Assembly (NCBI GenBank): GCA_028711795.1
Contig: JAQTRN010000052.1
Location: 1-7,022 of the forward strand
DNA from: Dehalococcoidales bacterium
Lineage (GTDB): Bacteria > Chloroflexota > Dehalococcoidia > Dehalococcoidales > JAQTRN01
Direction: 5' to 3'
DNA: 7,022 nucleotides
In this document: one piece after another, positions 1 through 6,133 of the stretch
Layout of the letters: the number at the start of each line of letters is the position of its first letter
Numbering within the stretch: position 1 is the stretch's first letter
Made by a program: the position numbers and the translations under genes
The notes under the pieces: generated by a model
What the model saw: only the letters and a program-made list of their open reading frames with translations
The model's database searches: none
Told to the model about the DNA's origin: nothing

Positions 1-213
1 GAAACAACCGGAGTGACCCGGTTCTGTGGTGAAATAGCCGACCAATCAGCCTTACACGGTCTTCTCAACAAAATCCGCGACCTCAATCTCAGACTTATTT
101 CTGTTCAGCTTCTTGATAGTGACGGCGTTACTCCTGTCGAGTGCCGATACTGCCCGACAAATAAACCACCGGCGGTACAAAATAAACCCTCAAATACATC
201 TTTAGATGGCTGA
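1..213 (+). CDS. 3' end of a small conserved hypothetical protein
   Basis: The reading frame is open from the first base to the TGA at 211-213, so the gene begins before the window and 70 residues are visible. A GTG at position 13 could serve as a start, but nothing resembling a ribosome site precedes it within the window, so I treat the gene as 5'-truncated. The visible part contains a block reading GEIADQSALHGLLNKIRDL followed by a short hydrophobic strand (LRLISVQLL). From memory this resembles a C-terminal module in many small uncharacterised bacterial proteins. The last ~25 residues (from about VECRYC) are polar and look like a variable tail. There is no membrane segment or catalytic motif, and I do not assign a function. 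The next gene starts 55 bases downstream with its own strong ribosome site. Confidence 0.6.
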   Translation, partial: ETTGVTRFCGEIADQSALHGLLNKIRDLNLRLISVQLLDSDGVTPVECRYCPTNKPPAVQNKPSNTSLDG

Positions 214-268
214 CCGACATTAGGGTTTAACGTCAAACTACATTTATAAACATAAAGGAGGTATAGAA

Positions 269-904
269 ATGAGGAACGCGACTAGAGCAATGGTTTCAAC
301 ACTAGGTGTGATTATGGGGCTAGGTGGCATCGAACACGGTATCGGTGAAGTACTTCAAGGCAATACGGTTCCCAGCGGAGTAGTATTCCCATCCTGGCCA
401 GATTCAGCATTTTTCCGTGTTGTCGCAGGAGAGCCAGCGATGTCTATCATTCCCAACTTTCTTGTAACCGGAATTCTGGCCATCCTCTTTTCTTTAGTCT
501 TCACAGTGTGGGTAACCATGTTTATTCACAGGAGGAACGGCGGCCTGTTCCTGATTTTACTATCAATCATCATGTTGCTGGTGGGCGGAGGTATCTTCCC
601 ACCCATAATTGGGATCATGATTGGCATCCTCGGAACCAGGATAAATACGCCGTTAACCTGGTGGCGTGTACATCTCCCTATTAACCTCCGGCAGTTCCTT
701 AGAAAGTTGTGGCTGTGGTCTTTCACTGTCTGCATAATCGCCTGGCTTTTACTGTTCCCCGGAATGAGCATTATGGATTATTTCTTTGGTGTAAATGACC
801 CGAATCTAACCTATATTACCATTCTATGTGCTTTCGGATTTCTCCTGTTAACAATTTTTACTGGATTTGTGAAAGATGCACAACAGCAGACCGAATTACA
901 CTAA
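269..904 (+). CDS. Multi-pass integral membrane protein of unknown function
   Basis: This 211-residue protein has an ATG preceded by AAAGGAGG (254-261, 7-base spacing). Hydrophobic stretches lie at about residues 7-27 (weaker), 61-86, 92-106, 109-122, 148-165 and 180-201. The positive clusters HRRN (87-90) and the R/K-rich stretch 133-147 suggest both are cytoplasmic. The 92-122 block would then be a two-helix hairpin turning at GGGIFPP (106-112), giving about six membrane segments. The first segment carries a motif GGIEHGIGEVLQGN (19-32), with a His and two Glu inside or next to the membrane, which is the most likely functional site. I do not recognise a named family. It sits 59 bases upstream of the flavodoxin-like gene on the same strand and may be co-transcribed with it. 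Base composition is AT-richer than the genes after 2072. Membrane location is well supported; function is unknown. Confidence 0.8.
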   Translation: MRNATRAMVSTLGVIMGLGGIEHGIGEVLQGNTVPSGVVFPSWPDSAFFRVVAGEPAMSIIPNFLVTGILAILFSLVFTVWVTMFIHRRNGGLFLILLSIIMLLVGGGIFPPIIGIMIGILGTRINTPLTWWRVHLPINLRQFLRKLWLWSFTVCIIAWLLLFPGMSIMDYFFGVNDPNLTYITILCAFGFLLLTIFTGFVKDAQQQTELH

Positions 905-951
905 ACCATTTTAATAGCAGGTAATTGAAACCTTTAACAATCAACAGTAGT

Positions 952-959
952 AGGAGGAG
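952..959 (+). promoter_or_regulatory. Ribosome binding site fixing the flavodoxin start
   Basis: AGGAGGAG lies 4-6 bases before the ATG at 964. It rules out the in-frame TTG at 925, which has no Shine-Dalgarno sequence at the right distance and would add 13 residues ahead of the conserved flavodoxin beta-1 strand. Confidence 0.8.
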
Positions 960-963
960 AAAA

Positions 964-1569
964 ATGTCTAAGAAAGTTTTGATTGTCTATGGGACTCGAT
1001 TTGGGGCAACCGCAAGTACCTCAGGGGAAATTGCTGGAGTACTTCGTGATGAAGGGATTGAGGTCAGGGTGGTCGATGCTAAAAAGGAAAAGGTTAAGGA
1101 CATCTCAGAGTATGACATGGTTATCGTTGGCAGTGGTATGATGATACACCGGTGGGCCAAGGAACCAGAAAAGTTCCTGGAAAAGTTCCAGAAAGAACTT
1201 GCGAAAAAGAAAGTGGCACTCTTTGTCTCCTCCGGTGCTCAGGTATTAATCGAACACGATAAAAAGTTTGATGACTTCCAGTTTGGAGGTAAGCTAACTA
1301 CTATTACCGGAGACGAGGCTATTGGCATGACAAGAAAAAAATATCTTGAAGAAAAGGCTGCTAAGTACAACCTCCAACCCGTTGCGATGGCGGTATTCGG
1401 GGGTGTGTATGATTACCACCACATGCCATGGTGGTCAGGGAAAGCAATGCAAGCTGCCAAGCCACAATTAGAAGCTGCCGGTATTAAAGAAAGCAAACCC
1501 GGAGTCTACGATACCCGAAACTGGGATGACATCCGAAGCTGGGCTAAAGAGCTAGCGAATTTATCATGA
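964..1569 (+). CDS. Flavodoxin-fold protein, HemG/protoporphyrinogen oxidase-like
   Basis: This 201-residue protein starts at ATG 964. The N-terminus KKVLIVYGTRFGATASTS is the flavodoxin beta-1 strand and FMN-phosphate loop (Thr11-Arg12-Phe13-Gly14-Ala15-Thr16). DMVIVGSGMMIHRWAKEP (51-68) matches the second conserved block of the Flavodoxin_5/HemG group, where the isoalloxazine-side loop sits, and KKVALFVSSG (82-91) is the next core strand. The C-terminus has a family-like tail, YDTRNWDDIRSWA (182-194). Members of this group are cytoplasmic FMN electron-transfer proteins. HemG itself oxidises protoporphyrinogen IX, but many anaerobe homologues have no proven substrate, so I would not name it hemG. 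The spacer 93-155, with DYHHMPWWSGK at 150-160, is longer than in a minimal flavodoxin and contains two adjacent His and two Trp residues. It lies 59 bases after the membrane protein gene, which could be a partner. Family confidence is high; the precise role is open. Confidence 0.85.
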   Translation: MSKKVLIVYGTRFGATASTSGEIAGVLRDEGIEVRVVDAKKEKVKDISEYDMVIVGSGMMIHRWAKEPEKFLEKFQKELAKKKVALFVSSGAQVLIEHDKKFDDFQFGGKLTTITGDEAIGMTRKKYLEEKAAKYNLQPVAMAVFGGVYDYHHMPWWSGKAMQAAKPQLEAAGIKESKPGVYDTRNWDDIRSWAKELANLS

Positions 1570-1717
1570 ATCTTTTGATCACGTAAAGTTATTGGAGAGA
1601 CTCCACACAGCTAGTCTTTAGACTTCCGAGGAATGCCAGGATGTGGAATAGCAGATAATGTTTATTTAAATGTAAACTCAAGTAGAACTCTCATAGAACA
1701 AAAATATCACAAAAAGA

Positions 1718-1794
1718 TGGTGGGCAGTAGAGGACTCGGACCTCTGACCCCCTGCGTGTAAAGCAGGTGCTCTAACCGGCTGAGCTAACCGCCC
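1718..1794 (-). tRNA. tRNA-Val (anticodon TAC)
   Basis: On the minus strand the 5' acceptor half GGGCGGT pairs with ACTGCCC over seven pairs (one G-U), followed by discriminator A and an encoded CCA. The D arm reads TAGCTCAGCCGGTTAGAGC. The anticodon stem CCTGC/GCAGG holds loop TTTACAC, giving anticodon TAC (1758-1760 on +). The T arm AGAGG-TCCGAGT-CCTCT starts TCC rather than TTC, a minor departure at the first T-loop position. It is the last of three tRNAs in transcription order, five bases after tRNA-Arg. A T-rich tract (TCTTTTTGTGATATTTTTG) follows the CCA end. Confidence 0.95.
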
Positions 1795-1799
1795 ACGAA

Positions 1800-1877
1800 T
1801 GGCGCGCTTGGCGGGGCTCGAACCCACGGCCTCAGCCTCCGCAGGGCTGCGCTCTAATCCAACTGAGCTACAAGCGC
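1800..1877 (-). tRNA. tRNA-Arg (anticodon GCG)
   Basis: On the minus strand acceptor GCGCTTG pairs perfectly with CAAGCGC, followed by discriminator G and an encoded CCA, 78 bases in all. The D arm is GCTCAGTTGGATTAGAGC. Anticodon stem CAGCC/GGCTG encloses the loop CTGCGGA, so positions 34-36 are GCG, reading the arginine codon CGC and, by wobble, CGU. The T arm GTGGG-TTCGAGC-CCCGC is canonical. A GCG anticodon is notable because most bacteria read CGN with an ACG tRNA whose A34 is deaminated to inosine by TadA. It lies between tRNA-Leu (11-base gap) and tRNA-Val (5-base gap) in one minus-strand cluster. Confidence 0.93.
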
Positions 1878-1888
1878 CAGTGTCATGA

Positions 1889-1974
1889 TGGTGCCGAAGG
1901 GGAGATTTGAACTCCCAAGCCCTTACGGACACTACGCCCTGAACGTAGCGCGTCTGCCATTCCGCCACTTCGGC
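1889..1974 (-). tRNA. tRNA-Leu (anticodon CAG)
   Basis: This 86-base class II tRNA has acceptor GCCGAAG pairing with CTTCGGC, discriminator A and an encoded CCA. Anticodon stem CTACG/CGTAG encloses loop TTCAGGG, so the anticodon is CAG for leucine codon CUG. The long variable arm (about TGTCCGTAAGGGCT) and the T arm GGGAG-TTCAAAT-CTCCC are typical of tRNA-Leu. It is first in the cluster, about 25 bases downstream of the expected start site of the consensus promoter at 2006-2034. Confidence 0.95.
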
Positions 1975-1984
1975 ATAGGGATAT

Positions 1985-2013
1985 TTGTCACCGTAACCAA
2001 AGTAGATTATACT
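1985..2013 (+). promoter_or_regulatory. Probable sigma70 promoter of the five-gene operon
   Basis: On the plus strand TTGTCA (1985-1990) is followed by 17 bases and TATACT (2008-2013). Each hexamer matches the consensus at five of six positions. The predicted start near 2020 would give a leader of about 52 bases before the ATG at 2072. Its -10 box overlaps the -10 box of the divergent tRNA promoter, so polymerase could not occupy both at once. The overlap and symmetry support a real shared promoter region, but no transcript data are available. Confidence 0.6.
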
Positions 2014-2034
2014 TGCCTATAATTTCGGTGTCAA
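2006..2034 (-). promoter_or_regulatory. Consensus sigma70 promoter of the tRNA cluster
   Basis: Read on the minus strand, TTGACA (2034-2029) is followed by exactly 17 bases and TATAAT (2011-2006): both hexamers are perfect consensus with optimal spacing. The start site is expected near 1999, leaving a leader of about 25 bases before tRNA-Leu. Very strong promoters are expected for stable RNA genes. No clear GC-rich discriminator of the stringent type is visible after the -10 (CTACTTTGG), so strict growth-rate control is not obvious. Confidence 0.9.
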
Positions 2035-2071
2035 CGAAACTCCACTTATCCGGGAAACAAGGGAGGAGCTG

Positions 2072-3172
2072 ATGAGCGTAGTCCTGCCACCCATCGGCAT
2101 ACCGAAGATAGAGATAGATACTCCCGCCCTGCTTATCGACCTCACGGTCATGGAGAGGAACATCGCCCGGATGGCCGCCTATTTCCGGGTAGTTAAGGCC
2201 AAATTACGGCCTCACACCAAGACCCACAAACTCCCGCTGCTGGCACACCAGCAAATCGCCGCCGGCGCTATCGGCGTCTGCTGCGCCAAACTGGGGGAGG
2301 CGGAGGTAATGGTCAACGGTGGCATCCGGGACATCCTGATAGCCAACCAGGTAATCGGCCGCCAGAAGATCGCCCGCCTAGTCAGCCTGGCCCACCACAG
2401 TGATATCATGGTAGCCGTGGATAACCCGGATAATGTGGCCAACCTGTCCGCCGCAGCCCAAGTCGGGGGCGTGACTCTCCGGGTGCTGGTCGAGGTGAAT
2501 GTGGGCATGAACCGCTGCGGGGTGGAACCAGGGGAACCGGCCCTGGTCCTGGCCAGAAAAGTGATGGCCGCGCCGGGGTTGAAGTTCGCCGGCCTGATGG
2601 GCTACGAAGGACACCTGGTCTTTGTTACCGACTATCAGGAGCGGGCCGCCCGAACGAAAACGGCGATGCGGCTGCTGACGGATACGGTCAAATTAGTGGA
2701 ATCCGCCGGTATACCCGTGGAGATAGTCAGCGCCGGTGGTACCGGGACATACAATATTACCGCTGAGATACCGGGAATCACCGAGGTCCAGGCCGGATCC
2801 TATATCTTCATGGACGGCCGTTACCGCAATATACTGCCGGACTTCGATTGCGCTCTCACCTTACTGACCACAGTGATCAGCCGCCCCGGTGCTGACCGGG
2901 CAGTCATCGATGCCGGGCGCAAAGCCATCACCGATGAGTTTGGCCCGCCTACAGTAATCGGCATCTCCGGAGCGAAGCTGGTCAATCTCTCTGAGGAGCA
3001 CGGTACCCTGGTCCTTGAGGGCGACGCCAGACAACTAGAGGTGGGCGACAAAATCGAGCTGTTGCCCAGCCATGGGGATACTACAATCAACATTCACAGC
3101 CATTACTTCGCTATCAGGAACGGTTCCCTGGAGGCTATCTGGGAAATAGCCGGTCGCGGTAAATTCCGGTGA
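2072..3172 (+). CDS. DSD1-family PLP enzyme (D-threonine aldolase / D-serine dehydratase-like)
   Basis: This 366-residue protein has an alanine-racemase-type N-terminal barrel and a C-terminal beta domain, the usual size for the family. GGGAGGAG (2061-2068) precedes the ATG. IDTPALLIDL (15-24) is the family N-terminal strand. RPHTKTHK (46-53) holds the expected PLP-Schiff-base lysine, Lys50 by analogy. VEVNVGMNRCGV (about 141-152) and SAGGTGTYN (about 220-228) are barrel loops that contact the cofactor. The C-terminal metal site reads PSHGDTTINIH, with His334 and Asp336. An H-x-D pair is the D-threonine aldolase/3-hydroxy-D-aspartate aldolase pattern, whereas eukaryotic D-serine dehydratases have H-x-C. 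I therefore favour a metal-dependent aldolase that cleaves a D-beta-hydroxy amino acid to glycine plus an aldehyde or oxo acid, but dehydratase activity cannot be excluded. It is first in the operon, 36 bases before a D-aminoacylase-type gene, which fits D-amino acid catabolism. Likely cytoplasmic. Confidence 0.88.
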   Translation: MSVVLPPIGIPKIEIDTPALLIDLTVMERNIARMAAYFRVVKAKLRPHTKTHKLPLLAHQQIAAGAIGVCCAKLGEAEVMVNGGIRDILIANQVIGRQKIARLVSLAHHSDIMVAVDNPDNVANLSAAAQVGGVTLRVLVEVNVGMNRCGVEPGEPALVLARKVMAAPGLKFAGLMGYEGHLVFVTDYQERAARTKTAMRLLTDTVKLVESAGIPVEIVSAGGTGTYNITAEIPGITEVQAGSYIFMDGRYRNILPDFDCALTLLTTVISRPGADRAVIDAGRKAITDEFGPPTVIGISGAKLVNLSEEHGTLVLEGDARQLEVGDKIELLPSHGDTTINIHSHYFAIRNGSLEAIWEIAGRGKFR

Positions 3173-3208
3173 TTTCCATTCTTAAGACTGCTAACCTGAC
3201 GGGCAGAC

Positions 3209-4795
3209 ATGGTTGATGTACTGATCAAGAACGGGACCATCATCGATGGTACGGGCAACCCCGGTTTCAAGGGTAACGTCATCGTTAACGGAGACCGGGT
3301 ACGGATTTTCACTGGCGACCCTTCGCCAATAGAAGCGGCCAGAATCATCAATGCCACCGGTTGTGTCATCGCCCCGGGATTTATCGACCCTCATACGCAC
3401 TCCGATCTCATGGCCCTGGCTGAACCCTTGAACGAGCCTAAGGTAAGGCAGGGGGTCTGCACTGAGATCATCGGTCTTGACGGTATTGGCTACGCGCCGC
3501 TATCGGCAAAGAACCTGAAGATGATGCTGCTGCTTTTCGCCGGAGTGAACGGCTATCCCGAACTGGACTATAACTGGCGTTCAGTAGCTGAATACCTGGA
3601 ACATTTCCGCCACCGGACCGCGGGTAACATCGCTTATCTGATACCCAATAGCTGCCTCCGGGCGGAAACCGTTGGCTGGGAGATGCGACCGGCGAACCAA
3701 AACCATATCGGTCAGATGCAGGCCATGATACGGCAGGGAATGGCCGAAGGGGCACTGGGAATGAGCACCGGCCTGGGGTATCCGCCGAGTGTTTATGCCG
3801 ATACTGACGAGCTAGTCGAACTGTGCCGGACGGTGGCCGAGTGTGGCGGCGTCTATGTTACCCATGTACGCTATCTCCTGGGAGACGGTATTTTCGATGG
3901 CTTCAAAGAAGCACTGACCATTGGCCGGCTCAGTGGCTGCCCAGTGCACATCTCACACTATTTCGCCGGCGTCCCACTGCGCGGGCAGACAGCCAGAATG
4001 CTACAGTTCATCGATGATGCCCGGGCGAGCGGCATCGACCTCACCTTCGATGCTTACCCCTACGAGGCCGGCAGTACCTCTATGACCGGTTTATTACCAC
4101 CGTGGGCGCATAGCGGCGGACCTTATGCCCTGCTGGAGCGGCTCTACGACCGGGCTGAGAGAGAGCGGATGCGCCGCGAAACAGCGGCCCACCTGGGCAA
4201 TCTGGGAGATCTCGAGGGAATGATAGTCAGCGCCGTGAAGAGCCAGCGCAACAAATGGTACGAAGGTCTATCCATCGCCCGCATCGCCGGAAAACTGCAG
4301 AAAGACCCCTGGGATGTAGTCTGCGATCTGATGATCGAAGAGAAGCTGCAGGCGACCTTTTACACCTTCAGCGGTGATATGCGGGACGTGAAAGTCATCA
4401 TGACCCATCCGGCCCACATGTTCGCCAGCGATGGCCTGCGCATCGGCGGTATGCCCAACCCGAGGACTTACGGCACCTTTGCCCGGGCGCTGGGGCAAAT
4501 GGCCAGAGACGAGAAGGTGATGCCACTGGAGCAGGCCATCCGCAAGATGACTTCCTTCCCGGCGCAAAGATTCGGGTTGAGGGACCGGGGCCTATTATGG
4601 GATGGGATGAAGGCTGATATCGTGGTATTCAACCCGGCCACAGTCAATGCTCAGGCTACCTTTCCTGAGCCGAAGCGCTTCCCGGTGGGCATCGAGTACG
4701 TCCTGGTGAATGGCCAGGTAGTCATTGATAGAGGGCAACACACCGGCTCTCTACCCGGGGAGCCGGTGACCATGACCGGGGAGGTATCAGGATAA
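3209..4795 (+). CDS. D-aminoacylase / N-acyl-D-amino-acid deacylase-type amidohydrolase
   Basis: This 528-residue protein is of the Amidohydrolase_3 type. An in-frame TGA at 3197-3199 forces the start to ATG 3209, although only a weak Shine-Dalgarno precedes it, so translational coupling to the gene ending 36 bases upstream is likely. The N-terminal beta domain (DVLIKNGTIIDGTG, 3-16) leads to the metal motif PHTHSD (His62, His64). QGVCTEIIGLDG (81-92) follows, then VTHV (His219), ISHY (His250), DAYPYEAGSTSM (281-292), SDGLRIGG (Asp408) and the closing RDRGLLWDGMKADIVVF (458-474). These match the D-aminoacylase scaffold, whose ligands in the Alcaligenes enzyme are His67, His69, Cys96, His220, His250 and Asp366. 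Here the Cys position is Asp91. The family hydrolyses N-acyl-D-amino acids to D-amino acid plus carboxylate; some relatives act on other cyclic or acyl amides. Placement beside a D-amino-acid PLP enzyme supports the deacylase reading. Exact substrate unknown. Confidence 0.88.
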   Translation: MVDVLIKNGTIIDGTGNPGFKGNVIVNGDRVRIFTGDPSPIEAARIINATGCVIAPGFIDPHTHSDLMALAEPLNEPKVRQGVCTEIIGLDGIGYAPLSAKNLKMMLLLFAGVNGYPELDYNWRSVAEYLEHFRHRTAGNIAYLIPNSCLRAETVGWEMRPANQNHIGQMQAMIRQGMAEGALGMSTGLGYPPSVYADTDELVELCRTVAECGGVYVTHVRYLLGDGIFDGFKEALTIGRLSGCPVHISHYFAGVPLRGQTARMLQFIDDARASGIDLTFDAYPYEAGSTSMTGLLPPWAHSGGPYALLERLYDRAERERMRRETAAHLGNLGDLEGMIVSAVKSQRNKWYEGLSIARIAGKLQKDPWDVVCDLMIEEKLQATFYTFSGDMRDVKVIMTHPAHMFASDGLRIGGMPNPRTYGTFARALGQMARDEKVMPLEQAIRKMTSFPAQRFGLRDRGLLWDGMKADIVVFNPATVNAQATFPEPKRFPVGIEYVLVNGQVVIDRGQHTGSLPGEPVTMTGEVSG

Positions 4796-4810
4796 AACTA
4801 GTCTTACTGA

Positions 4811-4817
4811 AGGGAGG
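4811..4817 (+). promoter_or_regulatory. Ribosome binding site fixing the DUF1330 start
   Basis: AGGGAGG ends five bases before the ATG at 4823. The overlapping in-frame TTG at 4820 would leave only two bases after the Shine-Dalgarno sequence, so the ATG is preferred. Confidence 0.7.
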
Positions 4818-4822
4818 ATTTG

Positions 4823-5119
4823 ATGTCAGCCTATTTAATCGCAGAAATTGAGGTCAAGGATAGAGACACCTATGCTGAGTATGTGGCCAAGGCGCCACCG
4901 ACGGTGAAACAGTACGGCGGCCGTTACCTGGTCCGGGGAGGAGAAATAACCACACCCGAAGGTGACTGGCATCCGAAAAGAATTGTGGTAGTGGAATTCC
5001 CTTCGATGGAACAGCTAAAGAAATGGTGGGCATCGCCGGAATACTCGGCGGTCGCCCCGATCAGGCAGCGCTCTACTAAGAGTCGGGTTATCATGGTTGA
5101 GGGCTGTTCGGCACCGTGA
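4823..5119 (+). CDS. DUF1330 family protein
   Basis: This 98-residue protein has the dimeric alpha-beta barrel layout of DUF1330. It begins with an AYLIAEIEVKDRDTYAEY strand-helix, then PPTVKQYGGRYLVRGGE, the strand RIVVVEFPSMEQLKKWW, and ends SPEYSAVAPIRQRSTKSRVIMVEG. Length and motif order are normal for the family. The fold is related to small ferredoxin-like monooxygenase/isomerase-type proteins, but most DUF1330 members have no proven reaction, and I assign none. It follows the amidohydrolase by 27 bases and precedes the dehydrogenase by 39, so it belongs to the operon. A small catalyst or binding protein acting on an unstable intermediate would be consistent. There is no signal peptide, so it is probably cytoplasmic. 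Confidence 0.85.
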   Translation: MSAYLIAEIEVKDRDTYAEYVAKAPPTVKQYGGRYLVRGGEITTPEGDWHPKRIVVVEFPSMEQLKKWWASPEYSAVAPIRQRSTKSRVIMVEGCSAP

Positions 5120-5158
5120 CGATAGGTAATAAGTTATTTTCAAAAAGGAGGATAAAAC

Positions 5159-6106
5159 ATGAAGCTAACCGATATCAAGAACATCAGCATCATTGGGGCC
5201 GGGACTATGGGACATGGGATCGCTCTGACCTATGCCTGGGGTGGTTACCAGGTAGCCTTAAATGACATCAACGAGACAGTCCTCGCCAACGCCATGGGCC
5301 GAATACGGGATGATCTGACGACCCTGGTTGAGGGTGAGTTGATTTCACGGGAGGCGATGGGCCAGATTCTGTCCCGTATTACCACCACCACCAACCTGAA
5401 CCAGGCGGTTAAGGGCGCCGATTTTGTGACGGAAGCCGTCTCCGAGAATATCCCCATTAAGCGGAAGATTTTTGCTGATCTTGATACCTTTTGCCCGCAG
5501 CATACTATTCTGGCCAGCAACACGTCTTCTTTAGTCCTGCGTGATTTCACTGATCAAGCCAGGAGGAAAGATAAACTGGTTATTACCCACTGGATGAACC
5601 CGCCCCATCTGGTACCGGTGGTCGAGGTAGTACGCGGCGAGGGTACTTCTGACGAAACGACGGAACTGGCCTGCGCCCTGCTTAAAAAGGCGAGGAAAGT
5701 CCCGGTGACACTGAAGAAGGAGGTCCCCGGCTTTGTCATTAACCGTGTCCAGTATGCGCTGCTGCGAGAGGTATGGTCGCTCTGGCAGCGGGGTGTCGCC
5801 AGCGCCGAAGATATTGACACCATTGTCCGGGGGAGTCTGGGCTTCCGCTGGGCGGCGATTGGCCCGCTGGAAACTTCTGACCTGGGTGGACTGGACGTGT
5901 TCTCTATTGTGGCCGAAAACCTCTTTAAGGATATCAGCGATACCCAGGAACCTCCCAAAGAACTCAAGGAGATGGTGAAAGCCGGCAATTTGGGACTGAA
6001 GAGTGGCCAGGGTTTCTATAAATATAGCGTGGGTCGCGGCCCCGATTCCAAGGTCAGGGAAAGGGACCGGAAACACATGCAGTTACTCAAGTTGTGGTAC
6101 TCATAG
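5159..6106 (+). CDS. 3-hydroxyacyl-CoA dehydrogenase family NAD-dependent oxidoreductase
   Basis: This 315-residue protein starts at an ATG preceded by AAGGAGG with seven-base spacing. The N-terminal Rossmann domain has GAGTMG (13-18) after a beta strand, and Asp36 at the end of beta-2, favouring NAD over NADP. EAVSEN (92-97) and ASNTSS (119-124) are the usual cofactor and substrate loops. THWMNPPHLVPVVEVV (143-158) holds the catalytic His144 and Glu156, 12 apart as in human HAD (His158/Glu170). The C-terminal domain opens with PGFVINRVQYALLREV (190-205) and closes with the hallmark GLKSGQGFYKY (279-289). The HWxNPP form and RWAAIGPLET (230-239) are also seen in relatives acting on free hydroxy acids, such as L-gulonate or carnitine dehydrogenases, so a CoA ester is not certain. 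In this operon it might oxidise a beta-hydroxy product downstream of the D-amino acid enzymes (inference). Likely cytoplasmic. Confidence 0.9.
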   Translation: MKLTDIKNISIIGAGTMGHGIALTYAWGGYQVALNDINETVLANAMGRIRDDLTTLVEGELISREAMGQILSRITTTTNLNQAVKGADFVTEAVSENIPIKRKIFADLDTFCPQHTILASNTSSLVLRDFTDQARRKDKLVITHWMNPPHLVPVVEVVRGEGTSDETTELACALLKKARKVPVTLKKEVPGFVINRVQYALLREVWSLWQRGVASAEDIDTIVRGSLGFRWAAIGPLETSDLGGLDVFSIVAENLFKDISDTQEPPKELKEMVKAGNLGLKSGQGFYKYSVGRGPDSKVRERDRKHMQLLKLWYS

Positions 6107-6133
6107 AAGGGATATCTCAGGAGGGACGATAGT

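Noticed and set aside
245..250. TATAAA as a -10 box for the membrane protein gene
   Set aside because: The start site would fall in or beside the ribosome site and no -35 is visible; leaderless or read-through expression cannot be decided.
1600..1649. Imperfect stem (TCCACA 1602-1607 / TGTGGA 1642-1647) with an inner AGTCT/AGACT hairpin between the flavodoxin gene and tRNA-Val
   Set aside because: The outer stem is short, the inner loop is only two bases and no T-tract follows on either strand, so I cannot support a terminator.
1660..1677. AT-rich palindrome GTTTAT-TTAAAT-GTAAAC
   Set aside because: It is only five good pairs in an AT-rich spacer, with no neighbouring repeat or T-tract; likely chance.
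1678..1968. 96-codon minus-strand open frame across the tRNA cluster
   Set aside because: It lies entirely over three well-formed tRNA genes in the same direction; the translation is tRNA sequence, not a protein.
2006..2023. ATTATA...TATAAT inverted repeat and a perfect plus-strand TATAAT at 2018-2023 as the operon -10
   Set aside because: No acceptable -35 lies 16-18 bases upstream (at best three of six matches). The TTGTCA/TATACT pair is the better plus-strand promoter.
5531..6076. 181- and 144-codon minus-strand frames inside the dehydrogenase gene
   Set aside because: They are antisense to a complete, motif-rich dehydrogenase; composition is that of a GC-rich shadow frame.
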